Below are positions 1 to 9,059 of a stretch of DNA of 64,000 nucleotides, one piece after another. The position numbers and the translations under genes are program-made. The DNA lies in assembly GCA_963678235.1 (NCBI GenBank), contig OY782766.1, forward strand, positions 62,001 through 126,000. The letters are read 5' to 3'. The notes under the pieces were generated by a model. It was given only the letters and a program-made list of their open reading frames with translations, searched no databases and was not told where the DNA came from. Origin of the DNA: JABMQB01 sp963678235 (GTDB lineage Bacteria > Bacteroidota > Bacteroidia > Bacteroidales > Prolixibacteraceae). The first letter of the stretch is position 1; every line of letters starts with the position of its first letter.

Positions 1-1
1 A

Positions 2-790
2 CTTAAAAAGGGTAATTATAGTGGAAAAACATATGTAGTTTGCTCGGACGATGATTCCCAACTTGATCAGTATAAAGAAAAATTTAAAAATATTATTCAC
101 GTCTTTAAGAAATCTGATTATGTCTGCAGGTTTGATATTGCGGATAATTTTAATGATGATAGGGTTGTTGTATATGCTAGAAATGCGGTATTTGATATTG
201 CGAGAAAATTGGGTATAAAGTATTTTCTTGTCCTTGATGATGATTATATTTCATTTAGATATACACAGGATGGGAATGGAAATTATCTAACCAAAGTTAA
301 AAACATAAAAGATTTAAATTTCGCATTTGATTCAATGCTAAATTATTTCAAAAAAACAAATGCCAAAACTCTTTGCATGGCACAGGGAGGAGATTTTATT
401 GGTGGGGATAATTCGAGTGTTTTTAAGAAAAAGTTATCAAGAAAAGCCATGAATCTATTTGTTTGTTCAACTGAACGACCTTTTAATTTCATTGGCAGGA
501 TTAACGAAGATGTTTGTACTTATGTAAATTACGGTGCCATTGGGGATTTGTTTCTAACTATTTGTGACTATAGATTGGAGCAGTTAGAAACACAAAGCAA
601 TAGCGGTGGATTAACCGAATTCTATTTGAACGAGGGTACGTATGTAAAATCATTTTATACTTTACTGTTTCGACCAAGTTGTACTAAAATATCTTTAATG
701 GGAGATAAAAATAAAAGATTGCACCATAAAGTTGACTGGAAATATGCTGTACCATGTATTATAAGGGAAGAATTAAAGAAAAAAATATAA
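2..790 (+). CDS. Glycosyltransferase, TET-associated glycosyltransferase (TAGT)-like, 5' truncated by window edge
   Basis: The reading frame is open from base 2, upstream of the first internal ATG at 209, so the N-terminus lies outside the window. The visible part has a Rossmann-like stretch (TYVVCSDDDS), then a YARN motif about 10 residues before a hydrophobic strand ending in LDDDY. This is the layout of GT-A glycosyltransferases, whose DxD/DDD binds the metal-nucleotide-sugar. YARN followed by LDDDY resembles the TAGT family, which in phages is thought to glycosylate modified DNA bases. Its position just upstream of the terminases fits a DNA-modifying role. The family call is from memory of the motif; a generic phage glycosyltransferase remains possible. 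No TET/JBP dioxygenase is visible in the window. Confidence 0.55.
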   Translation, partial: LKKGNYSGKTYVVCSDDDSQLDQYKEKFKNIIHVFKKSDYVCRFDIADNFNDDRVVVYARNAVFDIARKLGIKYFLVLDDDYISFRYTQDGNGNYLTKVKNIKDLNFAFDSMLNYFKKTNAKTLCMAQGGDFIGGDNSSVFKKKLSRKAMNLFVCSTERPFNFIGRINEDVCTYVNYGAIGDLFLTICDYRLEQLETQSNSGGLTEFYLNEGTYVKSFYTLLFRPSCTKISLMGDKNKRLHHKVDWKYAVPCIIREELKKKI

Positions 791-824
791 ATTAGACGGC
801 TTAAATTAATTGATTGCCGTCATT

Positions 825-1058
825 ATGAAAACAACCATGAGTATTTACAGAGAGGTGTTGGAAAAAAGACTGAAACTGAAAAGAAAGAAGTTCGAAGCTG
901 TTGAAAAGGCACTGGAAGACGTTCCTTCTGGTGCGGATAAACGCAAATATGTTAAGCTTGAACATCAGATCGAAGAACTTGAAACTGTTTTAGATATTGC
1001 CGACTCTCTGTCCGAAATGGAGGGTAAAGATGGCAAGGTACAACAAAAAGATAGTTAA
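825..1058 (+). CDS. Small charged helical phage protein upstream of terminase
   Basis: A protein of about 77 residues, highly charged and predicted helical (KRLKLKRKKFEAVEKALEDV, later EHQIEELETVLDIADSL), so probably a coiled coil. The frame is open from a TTG at 810, but ATG 825 or 837 is a more likely start. It overlaps the start of the small terminase by about 29 bases in another frame, which suggests translational coupling in the packaging operon. I do not recognise the family. The position suggests a packaging accessory, but nothing in the sequence proves it. Confidence 0.6.
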   Translation: MKTTMSIYREVLEKRLKLKRKKFEAVEKALEDVPSGADKRKYVKLEHQIEELETVLDIADSLSEMEGKDGKVQQKDS

Positions 1059-1557
1059 GGATATATGTGACTTACACGAAAAAGACAGTTACACCGTAGC
1101 TGAAATATGTACCCTGGTTCATATTTCTGAAAGTACATACTATGATTGGAAGGCAAAGAAACCGGAGTTTTCGGAGGCCATTAAAAAAGCCCAGGACAAC
1201 TTTAACCTCCTGCTTGCAGCTGAAGCAAAAAAATCACTTTTAAAAAAAATTAGGGGTTATACTGTAATTGAAAAGAGAACCGTAAGAGTAGGCACTGGTG
1301 AGGTTACAGATAAAGGCAAGGCTAAGACTAAAATAAAAGAACACGCTGAAACAGAAAAGCACATTCAGCCGGATACTGCAGCAATAATATTTACATTGAC
1401 CAACCGTGATTCTGATAATTGGAAGAATAAACAGGACACTAATATCTCAGGGGCGCTTGACTTAAAAAGTGAATTAGAGAACCTTTCCGATGAAGAATTA
1501 GAAACAATTATTAAAAACGGTAAAATTGACAAGAAGGAAGGAACTGACAAAACGTGA
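1030..1557 (+). CDS. terS: Terminase small subunit-like DNA-binding protein
   Basis: A protein of about 175 residues starting at ATG 1030 (MARYNKK). The N-terminal 60 residues form a helix-turn-helix: VAEICTLVHISESTYYDWK followed by KKPEFSEAIKKA, as in phage terminase small subunits that recognise the packaging site. The rest is basic and helical, with an acidic tail suited to oligomerisation and TerL contact. Its end overlaps the large terminase frame by about 30 bases, the usual terS-terL coupling. The role follows from HTH plus position. Confidence 0.8.
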   Translation: MARYNKKIVKDICDLHEKDSYTVAEICTLVHISESTYYDWKAKKPEFSEAIKKAQDNFNLLLAAEAKKSLLKKIRGYTVIEKRTVRVGTGEVTDKGKAKTKIKEHAETEKHIQPDTAAIIFTLTNRDSDNWKNKQDTNISGALDLKSELENLSDEELETIIKNGKIDKKEGTDKT

Positions 1558-2986
1558 AATCCTTCTTTTACAAGCTGAAGCCTCTATAATAAGAAGGAAG
1601 CGTGAAGCCTTAAGGGATTTTTGGGCTTATTGTATGTATATGGATCCAAAGTTTTTCTCAAAGCGACCTTTCTTGAAATTGGTAGCCGAAGCTTTAATGA
1701 GGATTTATATTGCCTTTAAATCCGGATTGGTTCGCCGTTTAGCTATTTCGATGCCGCCAAGGGCTGGAAAATCTTATATTGCTTCATTGTTTGCTTCTTG
1801 GATGCTGGGGCACTTTCCCGAAGAATCAATCATGAGAAACACTTGTGCCGATCCTTTATATAACAAGTTTTCTTATGATACACGTGATATTATCAGATCG
1901 AAACGATTTAGTGAAATCTTCCCGGAAATACAATTAAGAAGTGATCAACAAAATGTTAAAGGTTGGAGTTTATCAAAATCACGTCAAGTAGGCTACTTTG
2001 GCGGTGGTGTTGGAGGAACAATTATTGGATTTGGGGCTTCCATGTTAGCAATGACTGATGACCTTTATAAAAGCCTTGAGGAAGCTCTATCTGATACAAC
2101 AAATGAGAAGGTGTGGAGTTGGAAACAGGGAACACACGATTCAAGGCTCGAAGGTAATTGTTGCAGCATTGATATTGGTACCAGGTGGAGCGAAACGGAT
2201 GTCCTTGGAAGACTTGAAGAACAAGATAAATATGACGAAATAGTCAGAATTCCTGCTTTGGATGAAAATGATGAAACTTTTTGTGCTGATGTACATACCA
2301 CGGAGTATTATCATGAGGTTCGTTCTGATATTGATGAAAGCATTTGGGAGGCTGAATACATGCAAAATCCAATTGAGGCCAAGGGGCTGTTATTCCCTAA
2401 CTCTCAATTAATGAAATTCAAATTAGCAGACTTAAAAGGTGAACCTGACGGTGTTATTGGAGCTTGTGATGTTGCAGATAAGGGAGATGATGACCTGTGT
2501 GCACCTATTGGTCCGGTATATTCCGAAAAGATATTTATTACAAATGTAATATTCACAAAGGATCCTGTTGAAGTTACAGAACCGTTGTTGGCACAAGCTA
2601 TACTTGATACTAAATGTGACCAAATGAGGGTTGAAAGTAATAATGGAGGAAGGATATTTGGGAAAAACATTCGGAAGATTGTTAGAGCTGAAAAGGGAAA
2701 TTGCGAAATACATACCCGCCCGACTACACAGAATAAAGAGACTAGGATATTGATGAAATCCGGTTGGATTAAAAAACATTGTTGTTTTCTTGAAGAGTCA
2801 GAGTATGAAAAGGGCTCTGATTATTATCGTTTCATGAAAGCTTTGACCAGATATAAAAAAGAAGGTGGCAATAAGCATGATGATGCACCTGATGGTATGA
2901 CAATTTTAGCCGAATTCGTTACAAGCCTTGGGTTAAACCTCAAAAAGAAACCAAGACAAGTTGCCCGCCCTACCGGAGTCAGATAA
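1526..2986 (+). CDS. terL: Terminase large subunit (packaging ATPase/nuclease)
   Basis: The motor that cuts and pumps phage DNA into the procapsid. The N-terminal ATPase has Walker A SMPPRAGKS at residues 75-83 and a Walker B-like strand ending in TDD near 178; GTRWSETDVLGRL at about 218-230 follows the ATPase core. The C-terminal RNase H-like nuclease starts at GACDVADKGDDD (about 312-323), with acidic metal ligands, and D453/D454 within HDDAPDGM near the end fits the last catalytic acid. The longest frame begins at a TTG at 1526 inside terS, and the next ATG would remove part of the N-terminal helix, so the non-ATG start is plausible but unproven. The length of 486 aa is normal. Confidence 0.93.
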   Translation: MTRRKELTKREILLLQAEASIIRRKREALRDFWAYCMYMDPKFFSKRPFLKLVAEALMRIYIAFKSGLVRRLAISMPPRAGKSYIASLFASWMLGHFPEESIMRNTCADPLYNKFSYDTRDIIRSKRFSEIFPEIQLRSDQQNVKGWSLSKSRQVGYFGGGVGGTIIGFGASMLAMTDDLYKSLEEALSDTTNEKVWSWKQGTHDSRLEGNCCSIDIGTRWSETDVLGRLEEQDKYDEIVRIPALDENDETFCADVHTTEYYHEVRSDIDESIWEAEYMQNPIEAKGLLFPNSQLMKFKLADLKGEPDGVIGACDVADKGDDDLCAPIGPVYSEKIFITNVIFTKDPVEVTEPLLAQAILDTKCDQMRVESNNGGRIFGKNIRKIVRAEKGNCEIHTRPTTQNKETRILMKSGWIKKHCCFLEESEYEKGSDYYRFMKALTRYKKEGGNKHDDAPDGMTILAEFVTSLGLNLKKKPRQVARPTGVR

Positions 2987-3024
2987 AACACTGCTTCAAA
3001 TATATTTTAAGAGAAAAGAATATT

Positions 3025-4497
3025 ATGCCGGATATATATTCAATTCTTGAAAATGATGATTTTGGGAAAGTCGTTGATGAGCTTTGTGTTGATGTTATCG
3101 AAGGAAGGGAAGTAAGGGAGTACCTGGACGAATACAAAGGCAAAAGGACACGTAGGAGTACTTCTGTTGGGCGAAGGGAAAATAAAACGAAAGCTGTTTA
3201 TTCCGAGACACTTAAAGACAAAGAAGGAAACCCACTAAAATTAGAAGACAAGACTGTCCCTGTTGCCAGGATTGTGACAAATTTTCCTAAAAAATTAGTA
3301 CGGACTTCAGTTGCATTTATGTTTGGGGGCAAAATGGTTGTTTCTGCAGAAGATCCAAACGATGGTTACGAGCATTTTAAAGAAGTATGGGAACGCAAGC
3401 TTAAAATGCATTCAGTTATTAAACAATTTGCCAGGACAGTCCTATCAGAAACAAAAAGCGCGATTGTATTTTACCCAGCTGTTTCAATTAAATGGAATGG
3501 TGAGAAAATCCCAGTACTCAAGGCAAAAGTTTTAAAACAACCAATCCAATCCGATATTGATTATGATTTTTACATGCATGTTGATGATCAGGATGATATG
3601 GATGGTTTCATTCATAAATTCCAGGTCCGGATTGAAGGGGTAGTCCGGGATAGGGTTTTGATATGGACAAGGGAAAAGATGATTGCCGGAACTAAAATAG
3701 ATTCTGATTGGGAGGTATTGGAGGCTGATCACCCATTTGGGTTAATCCCTGTAGTTTATGGGGATATATTTGAGCCGGAGTGGGAAGAAGTTGCCCCATT
3801 GATGGATGCAAGGGAAATGAGGCTTTCGCGTACGGCTGATACCAATGATTATTTTGCTGAGCCAATACTAAAAACGATAGGGGAAACCAACCTACCTAGT
3901 AAGGAAACCACAGGTAAGGAACTTCAGTTCCCTGTAGAGTTTGATGAAGAAACGGGCAAACCAATACACGGGGATGCAGAGTTTTTGGCATGGCAGCAGT
4001 CAATTGATTCTGTCAAAAAAGAACTGGAAGAGTTAAAGAATGAAATGGACGGGGGTTCTTCAACCCCGGATTTATCGTTTAATAACTTAATTGGCATAGG
4101 AAACTTATCAGGGGTTGCACGTAGGTTTATGACATTGGATGCCCAGATAAAAGCATCTGAGAATATGGAAACATTCGGACCAGCCGTTCAACGCTGTGTT
4201 TCTGTTGTGTCAGCCGGAATTGCAAATATAACAAACATCAAATACCGGGACCAACTTGCAAATAACTGGATCACGGTGAACTTTGAATCAATCTTACCGA
4301 AAGACCCAGTCGAAGATGCACAGGTGCTGTCAATTGCAGGTGGGGGTAAACCATTTAATTCAAGAAGGACAATTGTTGAAAAATCACCCCTTACACCTTC
4401 AGGTGATGTTGATGATGAACTCGCACGTATGGACGAGGATGAAGCAAGGGAGGCTAAAAAAGATAATTCGATTGGATTAAATTTTGGGGAAGAGTAA
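3025..4497 (+). CDS. Portal protein (SPP1 gp6-like)
   Basis: 490 residues directly after TerL. The layout fits the SPP1-type portal: a polar N-terminus, a core with FPKKLVRTSVAFMFGG and an aromatic-rich wing, then a long helical stem and an acidic, disordered C-terminal tail (DDELARMDEDEAREAKKD). The dodecameric portal sits at one capsid vertex and is the docking site for terminase and head-tail connectors. The call rests on position between terL and a MuF protein, length and composition. An internal SGVARRFM helix near the C-terminal third is typical of portal stems. Confidence 0.8.
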   Translation: MPDIYSILENDDFGKVVDELCVDVIEGREVREYLDEYKGKRTRRSTSVGRRENKTKAVYSETLKDKEGNPLKLEDKTVPVARIVTNFPKKLVRTSVAFMFGGKMVVSAEDPNDGYEHFKEVWERKLKMHSVIKQFARTVLSETKSAIVFYPAVSIKWNGEKIPVLKAKVLKQPIQSDIDYDFYMHVDDQDDMDGFIHKFQVRIEGVVRDRVLIWTREKMIAGTKIDSDWEVLEADHPFGLIPVVYGDIFEPEWEEVAPLMDAREMRLSRTADTNDYFAEPILKTIGETNLPSKETTGKELQFPVEFDEETGKPIHGDAEFLAWQQSIDSVKKELEELKNEMDGGSSTPDLSFNNLIGIGNLSGVARRFMTLDAQIKASENMETFGPAVQRCVSVVSAGIANITNIKYRDQLANNWITVNFESILPKDPVEDAQVLSIAGGGKPFNSRRTIVEKSPLTPSGDVDDELARMDEDEAREAKKDNSIGLNFGEE

Positions 4498-4552
4498 TTT
4501 GAACGCAAACTGAATTCTTGTGTAGAATACGCTCAAAACAAAATTCTACACA

Positions 4553-6082
4553 ATGAAAAACAAAGCAAAATTCACATTTATTTATTCGATGTCAGGTCTT
4601 TCTTTCCATGAAAAACAGCATATTTTAAAGCTTCTGCAGCAGCAAGGCAGCGTGAAGTACATCTACGATGAATTTGTCCGTAAGATAGGCGTACACATGA
4701 CCAATTGGGCAAATACAGGGCTCAATGATGTTTGGGTAAGGAGTGCAAATATTGAAAAAGCTATCGAGAATGAATTAGCTGAGCTTCATAAGAAGCTTTT
4801 AAAAAATATCGATATATATTCATCCGATGCGTGGAAACGAAGCAATGTAAAAACGGATGATCTGGTTAATTCTTTCATTAAAGAGTTACCGATTTCCGAT
4901 GTGGTAAAAAACGGTATGTTTGCCCGAAATGCCGAAATCCTTAAAACATTCATGAACCGAAAGATTGACGGATTAGACCTTTCAGACAGGGTATGGAAAG
5001 TTACAGGTACAGCCCGGCAAAATATTGAGTATTACCTTGGTTCTGGTTTGGCTACAGGCCGTCCGGCTTCATTAATTAGCCAAGATGTTAGGCAACTCTT
5101 ACAAGATCCGGACAAAAGGTTTCACCGCATTAGGAATTCAAACGGTAAATTGGTTGCATCAGCTCCAATGAAGGACTACAATCCCGGTACTGGTGTTTAC
5201 CGATCAAGTTACAAGAATGCATTACGCTTGGCAGTTACCAATACCAATGAAATTTACAGGTTGACAGATCACGAACGATGGCAAAACCTCGAATTTGTTT
5301 TGGGTATTGATATTAGAAGGTCGAGTTCAAATAGCGGTCCTTGTGTAATATGTGATTCAATGGTAGGGAGATACCCAAAAGATTACGTGTACAAAGGTTG
5401 GCACCCATTCTGTATTTGTCCGGCAACGCCTGTTTTAATGAAAGAAGATGATTTCCTTGATGCCTTGGTGAACGATGATTTTTCAAACGCCAAGTATATT
5501 CAAGACCTTCCAGCTAATGGAAGAAAATATTTAAGTGAACAGCTGGATAAAAACAAAATATCTACTAAATCATATTTGATTAAAGACAATTCAAAATATT
5601 TTGATCAGGCAGTTCAGGTTAATGGCAATGGTAGTTTGAATATACTTCATGGTGTCAACCGAAATGCAAAGGATTACCAGGGAGTCCTAAGAAGTGCAAA
5701 ACTTTTTGCAAATCAAGGTAAGAAAGTTGAAATACTTCCAAGTTACAATACCACAAAAGACAAGGCTTATCAAGAGATATTTGGTAAATTGAAGGGTACA
5801 AAGTTTTATGGGAAGTGCCCTGATCTTAGGGTGGATGGTTTTTTCATTGAACACGAAGCAACGAAACGTAATAGTCCAAAGCGTAATCTTTCAAATATGT
5901 TCACAAGGGGATTTGGTCAGTCTGATAGAATAATCATTGAAGACTGCGGTCATAAAACATGGTATTACAAAAAGAGAGTTTATGATTATATCCGCGACAA
6001 TAAAGCAGCTCATGTATCAGAAGTGTGGTTGTTAAAGGATAATGAGTTAATACAGCTCTATAAAAAAGCAGAAGCCAAATAG
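4553..6082 (+). CDS. MuF-type minor head protein fused to C-terminal CdiA-like nuclease toxin domain
   Basis: 509 residues in two parts. Residues about 100-315 are a phage Mu F-like head morphogenesis domain, with YRSSYKNALRLAVTNTNEIYR and a zinc-type cluster: CVIC, then HPFCIC about 25 residues later. A linker leads to residues about 350-509, which resemble the CdiA C-terminal tRNA-nuclease fold: LRSAKLFANQGKKVEILPS, then GKCPDLRVDGFFIEHEAT with the PD...D...E pattern, then KRNLSNMFTRGFGQSDRIII and VSEVWLLKDNELI. MuF proteins with toxin tails are known in prophages; such a tail may be injected or kept inert in the capsid. No immunity gene follows. The MuF part is confident; the toxin assignment is from remembered family architecture. 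Confidence 0.8.
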   Translation: MKNKAKFTFIYSMSGLSFHEKQHILKLLQQQGSVKYIYDEFVRKIGVHMTNWANTGLNDVWVRSANIEKAIENELAELHKKLLKNIDIYSSDAWKRSNVKTDDLVNSFIKELPISDVVKNGMFARNAEILKTFMNRKIDGLDLSDRVWKVTGTARQNIEYYLGSGLATGRPASLISQDVRQLLQDPDKRFHRIRNSNGKLVASAPMKDYNPGTGVYRSSYKNALRLAVTNTNEIYRLTDHERWQNLEFVLGIDIRRSSSNSGPCVICDSMVGRYPKDYVYKGWHPFCICPATPVLMKEDDFLDALVNDDFSNAKYIQDLPANGRKYLSEQLDKNKISTKSYLIKDNSKYFDQAVQVNGNGSLNILHGVNRNAKDYQGVLRSAKLFANQGKKVEILPSYNTTKDKAYQEIFGKLKGTKFYGKCPDLRVDGFFIEHEATKRNSPKRNLSNMFTRGFGQSDRIIIEDCGHKTWYYKKRVYDYIRDNKAAHVSEVWLLKDNELIQLYKKAEAK

Positions 6083-6105
6083 TAAACTACCTGGCCCGCG
6101 GTCGT

Positions 6106-6121
6106 CGAATCCGTAGATTCG
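6106..6121 (+). other. Small hairpin in the gap between head protein and scaffold genes
   Basis: The 137-base gap 6083-6219 has a perfect 6-bp stem (CGAATC / GATTCG) with a 4-base CGTA loop and no T-run, so it is not a classical terminator. The remainder is AT-rich and could hold a promoter for the capsid genes, but I see no convincing -33/-7 pair. It may be an RNA processing or stability element. Confidence 0.3.
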
Positions 6122-6219
6122 TCATGACAAAGATACAAAATTTACATCCAATTTCCCAAATCTGAGAAAACCTTCCTTGTTTTATACTTTAAGGGTAAAG
6201 TCTAATTAATATATTAAAA

Positions 6220-6894
6220 ATGACAATACTCGAAACCATTCAAAGGGCCTGTAAAACCAAAGGCGTTGACAAAAAATATGCTGAGCGTATTGAAAAGGCA
6301 TTCAAAGTAAAAAAAGCTGAAGGTGTTGAAACAGCGGTCGATTCATTTAAAGAAAATATTCTTCCGGGAATAGTCGAAGCTGAAGAAGCTGGTAAAAAAT
6401 CATCTCAAGCGGACGTTGAAAAAGCAGCTGTAAAAGCTTTCAGGGAAAAGCATAACCTTGGCGAAGATGGTAAACCAATTGAAAAAAAGGAGCCTGATAC
6501 TTCAAAGGTTGATCCTGCCATAAAAGAGCTTATTGAAAACCAAAATAAGCAAATTGAGAAATTGACTGAGATGGTAACTGGCAACATCAAGGATGTTAGT
6601 ACTGCCGAAAAAACAGCCACAGCAACAAAGCTAATTACAGGTGCGAAATTGCCCGAAGGATGGGTGAGTAGGATTGACCTTAATTCCGAAACATCAATTG
6701 AAGACCAGGTTGAAGCCTTGAAAGAAGAATATACAGGCATACAACAAGGGGCAATTACCGAAAAAGTTGAAAAAGGGGAATTCACCCCAGCATTCCAACA
6801 GCCTAAAGAAAGGAGTGAGAAAGAATGGGAGGAGCTCATGAATAAAGATGATAGTTCAAGCAACACGGGTGTGGTTGACTTGGGAATAGAATAA
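6220..6894 (+). CDS. Probable capsid scaffolding protein
   Basis: 224 residues, very rich in Lys, Glu and Ala, helical throughout and without hydrophobic core segments until the C-terminal third. It lies between the MuF protein and the decoration/major capsid genes, where scaffolds are encoded. The middle (IKELIENQNKQIEKLTEMV) is coiled coil. The C-terminal tail (EKEWEELMNKDDSSSNTG) is acidic. No protease triad is visible, so this is scaffold and not a prohead protease. The role rests on composition and position. Confidence 0.65.
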   Translation: MTILETIQRACKTKGVDKKYAERIEKAFKVKKAEGVETAVDSFKENILPGIVEAEEAGKKSSQADVEKAAVKAFREKHNLGEDGKPIEKKEPDTSKVDPAIKELIENQNKQIEKLTEMVTGNIKDVSTAEKTATATKLITGAKLPEGWVSRIDLNSETSIEDQVEALKEEYTGIQQGAITEKVEKGEFTPAFQQPKERSEKEWEELMNKDDSSSNTGVVDLGIE

Positions 6895-6917
6895 TTATTA
6901 ACCTTAAAAAGTAAGTT

Positions 6918-7865
6918 ATGTATAGAAAAACTGAAAGATCATTCCAATACCATCCCGGGATTGAGCAAGAGATTTCCGATGTGATTGGAGGAGGCACAAT
7001 TTCACGTGCTGACATGGTTGGGGTAGCATTTAACGGTGTAGCCCTGGATGAATTGCCGCCTCTCGTTGTAGTCGGAAAAGACAGTGACGGGTTGTGGCAT
7101 GTTATTAAAACGGCAAAAATTGTCGAAGGAGGTTCTGATTCGGCCCCGAGGGTTGCAAAGAACCATTTGTTTAAAGTTGGTGACGTGTTGTCTGGTGGGA
7201 AAGTGGCATTGGAACTTAATTCAGTTGATAAAACTGAAAGCGAATATGACACTTTTGGATTTGATGATGGGGCATTATTGGAATATACTGCTGGTACGGT
7301 TTTATACCAAGTTGAAACTGTTGATACCCTTGGCGGTGTTGCTGCATCAGCGGTTGTTACCGATGATGTTGAAGATACCCTGACGGTTTCAATACCCGTT
7401 GGTTCCCTTCCTGAGAACTTTAATGGATTGGTTGTTAAAATTAAACAAGCTGCTGATGACAACCTTGCGGTTGATTTTGAAGACGGGGTTCTTACAATTT
7501 CTCTCGCGGATACAACTGCCGCAAACAATAATGCAGCTTTAATTCAGGCTGCAATTCGTGCTCTTGGGTTGGTTGCCCCTGGCCTGGATTTCTCTTTGGC
7601 AACTGCTGTTGGCTCTGCTGGTTGGGATGGAAACCAAACTGGAGGTGTGTTAACGGATGATACAGCCGTATTTGCAAACGGCGTGAATTATGGTGAGAAA
7701 CCGTATCAATACTCTCAATTAGCAATCACTAAAACGAAGGTGAATTTGACCGTAGCCAACCAGACAGCAGGTTTACTTGAAGCTGGTAAGGTTAATGAAA
7801 CAGTGATGCCATTCCCGATTGATGCAAGGCTAAAAGCAGCATTAAGGGATATTCGATTTGTATAA
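6918..7865 (+). CDS. Probable capsid decoration / head fibre protein
   Basis: 315 residues, beta-rich, starting MYRKTERSFQYHP. Two regions are visible: residues 1-115, a small beta domain with DELPPLVVVGKDSDGLWHV; and about 115-230, an inserted domain rich in Val, Thr and Asp. The C-terminus returns to YSQLAITKTKVNLT and ends in MPFPIDARLKAALRDIRFV. Lying directly before the major capsid gene, it parallels lambda gpD-type or head-fibre proteins that stabilise expanded capsids. The insert could be a surface-exposed Ig-like module. Function is inferred from position and size. Confidence 0.6.
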   Translation: MYRKTERSFQYHPGIEQEISDVIGGGTISRADMVGVAFNGVALDELPPLVVVGKDSDGLWHVIKTAKIVEGGSDSAPRVAKNHLFKVGDVLSGGKVALELNSVDKTESEYDTFGFDDGALLEYTAGTVLYQVETVDTLGGVAASAVVTDDVEDTLTVSIPVGSLPENFNGLVVKIKQAADDNLAVDFEDGVLTISLADTTAANNNAALIQAAIRALGLVAPGLDFSLATAVGSAGWDGNQTGGVLTDDTAVFANGVNYGEKPYQYSQLAITKTKVNLTVANQTAGLLEAGKVNETVMPFPIDARLKAALRDIRFV

Positions 7866-7892
7866 TCTGTAACCCATAAATATTAGATAAGA

Positions 7893-9053
7893 ATGGAAAA
7901 AAGTTTAATTGTTCAGGTGAACAAAAAAAACATGGGTGCTAGGCTAAGTACCAAGCATGTAAAACCAATGTTTCACCCAAATTTCTTTGGAATTAAGAAG
8001 AAATCAAAACTCACTTGGGAAACCTTGGTAGGGGAAAAGGGCGCACCTGTAATCGCTGATGTGATCAGTTTTGATTCAAGCGCTCCTCAAAAAACGCGTG
8101 AAGTAGTTTCTAAAATGTCAGGTGACATTCCAAAAACTGCTGTAAAACGTGGTATGAACGAGAGTGATTTGAAAGAATATTATGATTTGGTCAAGGATGC
8201 CCAAGGCGATGCGGACCAAATGGAAATATTGAACCTTGCATTTAAAGATCAGGACTTTGTTTACAACGCTGTCCGTGGACGTATGGAGTGGTGGGCAATG
8301 CAGTTAATGAGCCGTGGCGGGTTTACCTTAAGCGCTTCAAATAACCAAGGTGTTGTTACAGCTGAATTTGTTGGATGCGGAATGCCAGCTGAAAACAAAT
8401 TGAAAGCATCAGTAGATTGGGCAGACGCTGCTAACGCAGACGGTATTGCTGATCTTGAAAAAGCCCGCGATGATGCAAGAAAACAGGGTGAAACGTTAAA
8501 GTATGCAATTATGCGTACTGAAGAGTTCTCCAGGTTGAAAAAGCAAGCTAAGACCATTGCACGTATTAAAGCATGGAAACAGATAACAAGTAATGTTGTT
8601 GCAAATAAGTCAACCATCAACCAATACCTGGTTGAAGAAGGTTTGCCTATTATTGTGGAGGTCAACCCCGCCGTAAGGATAGAGGATAAATCCCATAAGC
8701 GTACAACTGTTAACCCTTGGGAAGACCGAAGGATAACCTTGGTGCCTGATCTGAAAGTTGGAAATATCCAACATGGTCCTATTATGGCTGAAGCATCAGC
8801 TGCCCTTAAGAAGATCGCAATAACCACTAAGAAAGATTATATCTTTTTGCAAAAGTGGTCAACGCTTGATCCTTTTAAAGAATGGACAATGGCAGAAGCC
8901 AATTCTATTCCGGTGATCGATGATCCTGAATCAATGTGGATCATCAAAACTGATGCAACCAATTGGAGCGAAAATGAAGATACTGAAGGTACTGACAATG
9001 TACCAGCGTTCTTCCTTGGAAGTGAAGTAGAACAAGAAAATTTGGAAGCATAA
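7893..9053 (+). CDS. Major capsid protein (lambda gpE-like)
   Basis: 386 residues. The N-terminal half has LTWETLVGEKGAPVIADVISFDS and YDLVKDAQGDADQMEILNLAFKD, then VRGRMEWWAMQLMSRGGF, the RxxWWAMQ-type helix common in lambda gpE/HK97-fold capsid proteins. A long helix (ADLEKARDDARKQGETLKYAIMR) follows, and the P-domain ends in IEDKSHKRTTVNPWEDRRITLVPD. The acidic C-terminal tail is typical. It forms the icosahedral shell; neighbours are decoration protein upstream and connectors downstream. Confidence 0.88.
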   Translation: MEKSLIVQVNKKNMGARLSTKHVKPMFHPNFFGIKKKSKLTWETLVGEKGAPVIADVISFDSSAPQKTREVVSKMSGDIPKTAVKRGMNESDLKEYYDLVKDAQGDADQMEILNLAFKDQDFVYNAVRGRMEWWAMQLMSRGGFTLSASNNQGVVTAEFVGCGMPAENKLKASVDWADAANADGIADLEKARDDARKQGETLKYAIMRTEEFSRLKKQAKTIARIKAWKQITSNVVANKSTINQYLVEEGLPIIVEVNPAVRIEDKSHKRTTVNPWEDRRITLVPDLKVGNIQHGPIMAEASAALKKIAITTKKDYIFLQKWSTLDPFKEWTMAEANSIPVIDDPESMWIIKTDATNWSENEDTEGTDNVPAFFLGSEVEQENLEA

Positions 9054-9059
9054 TAGGGA

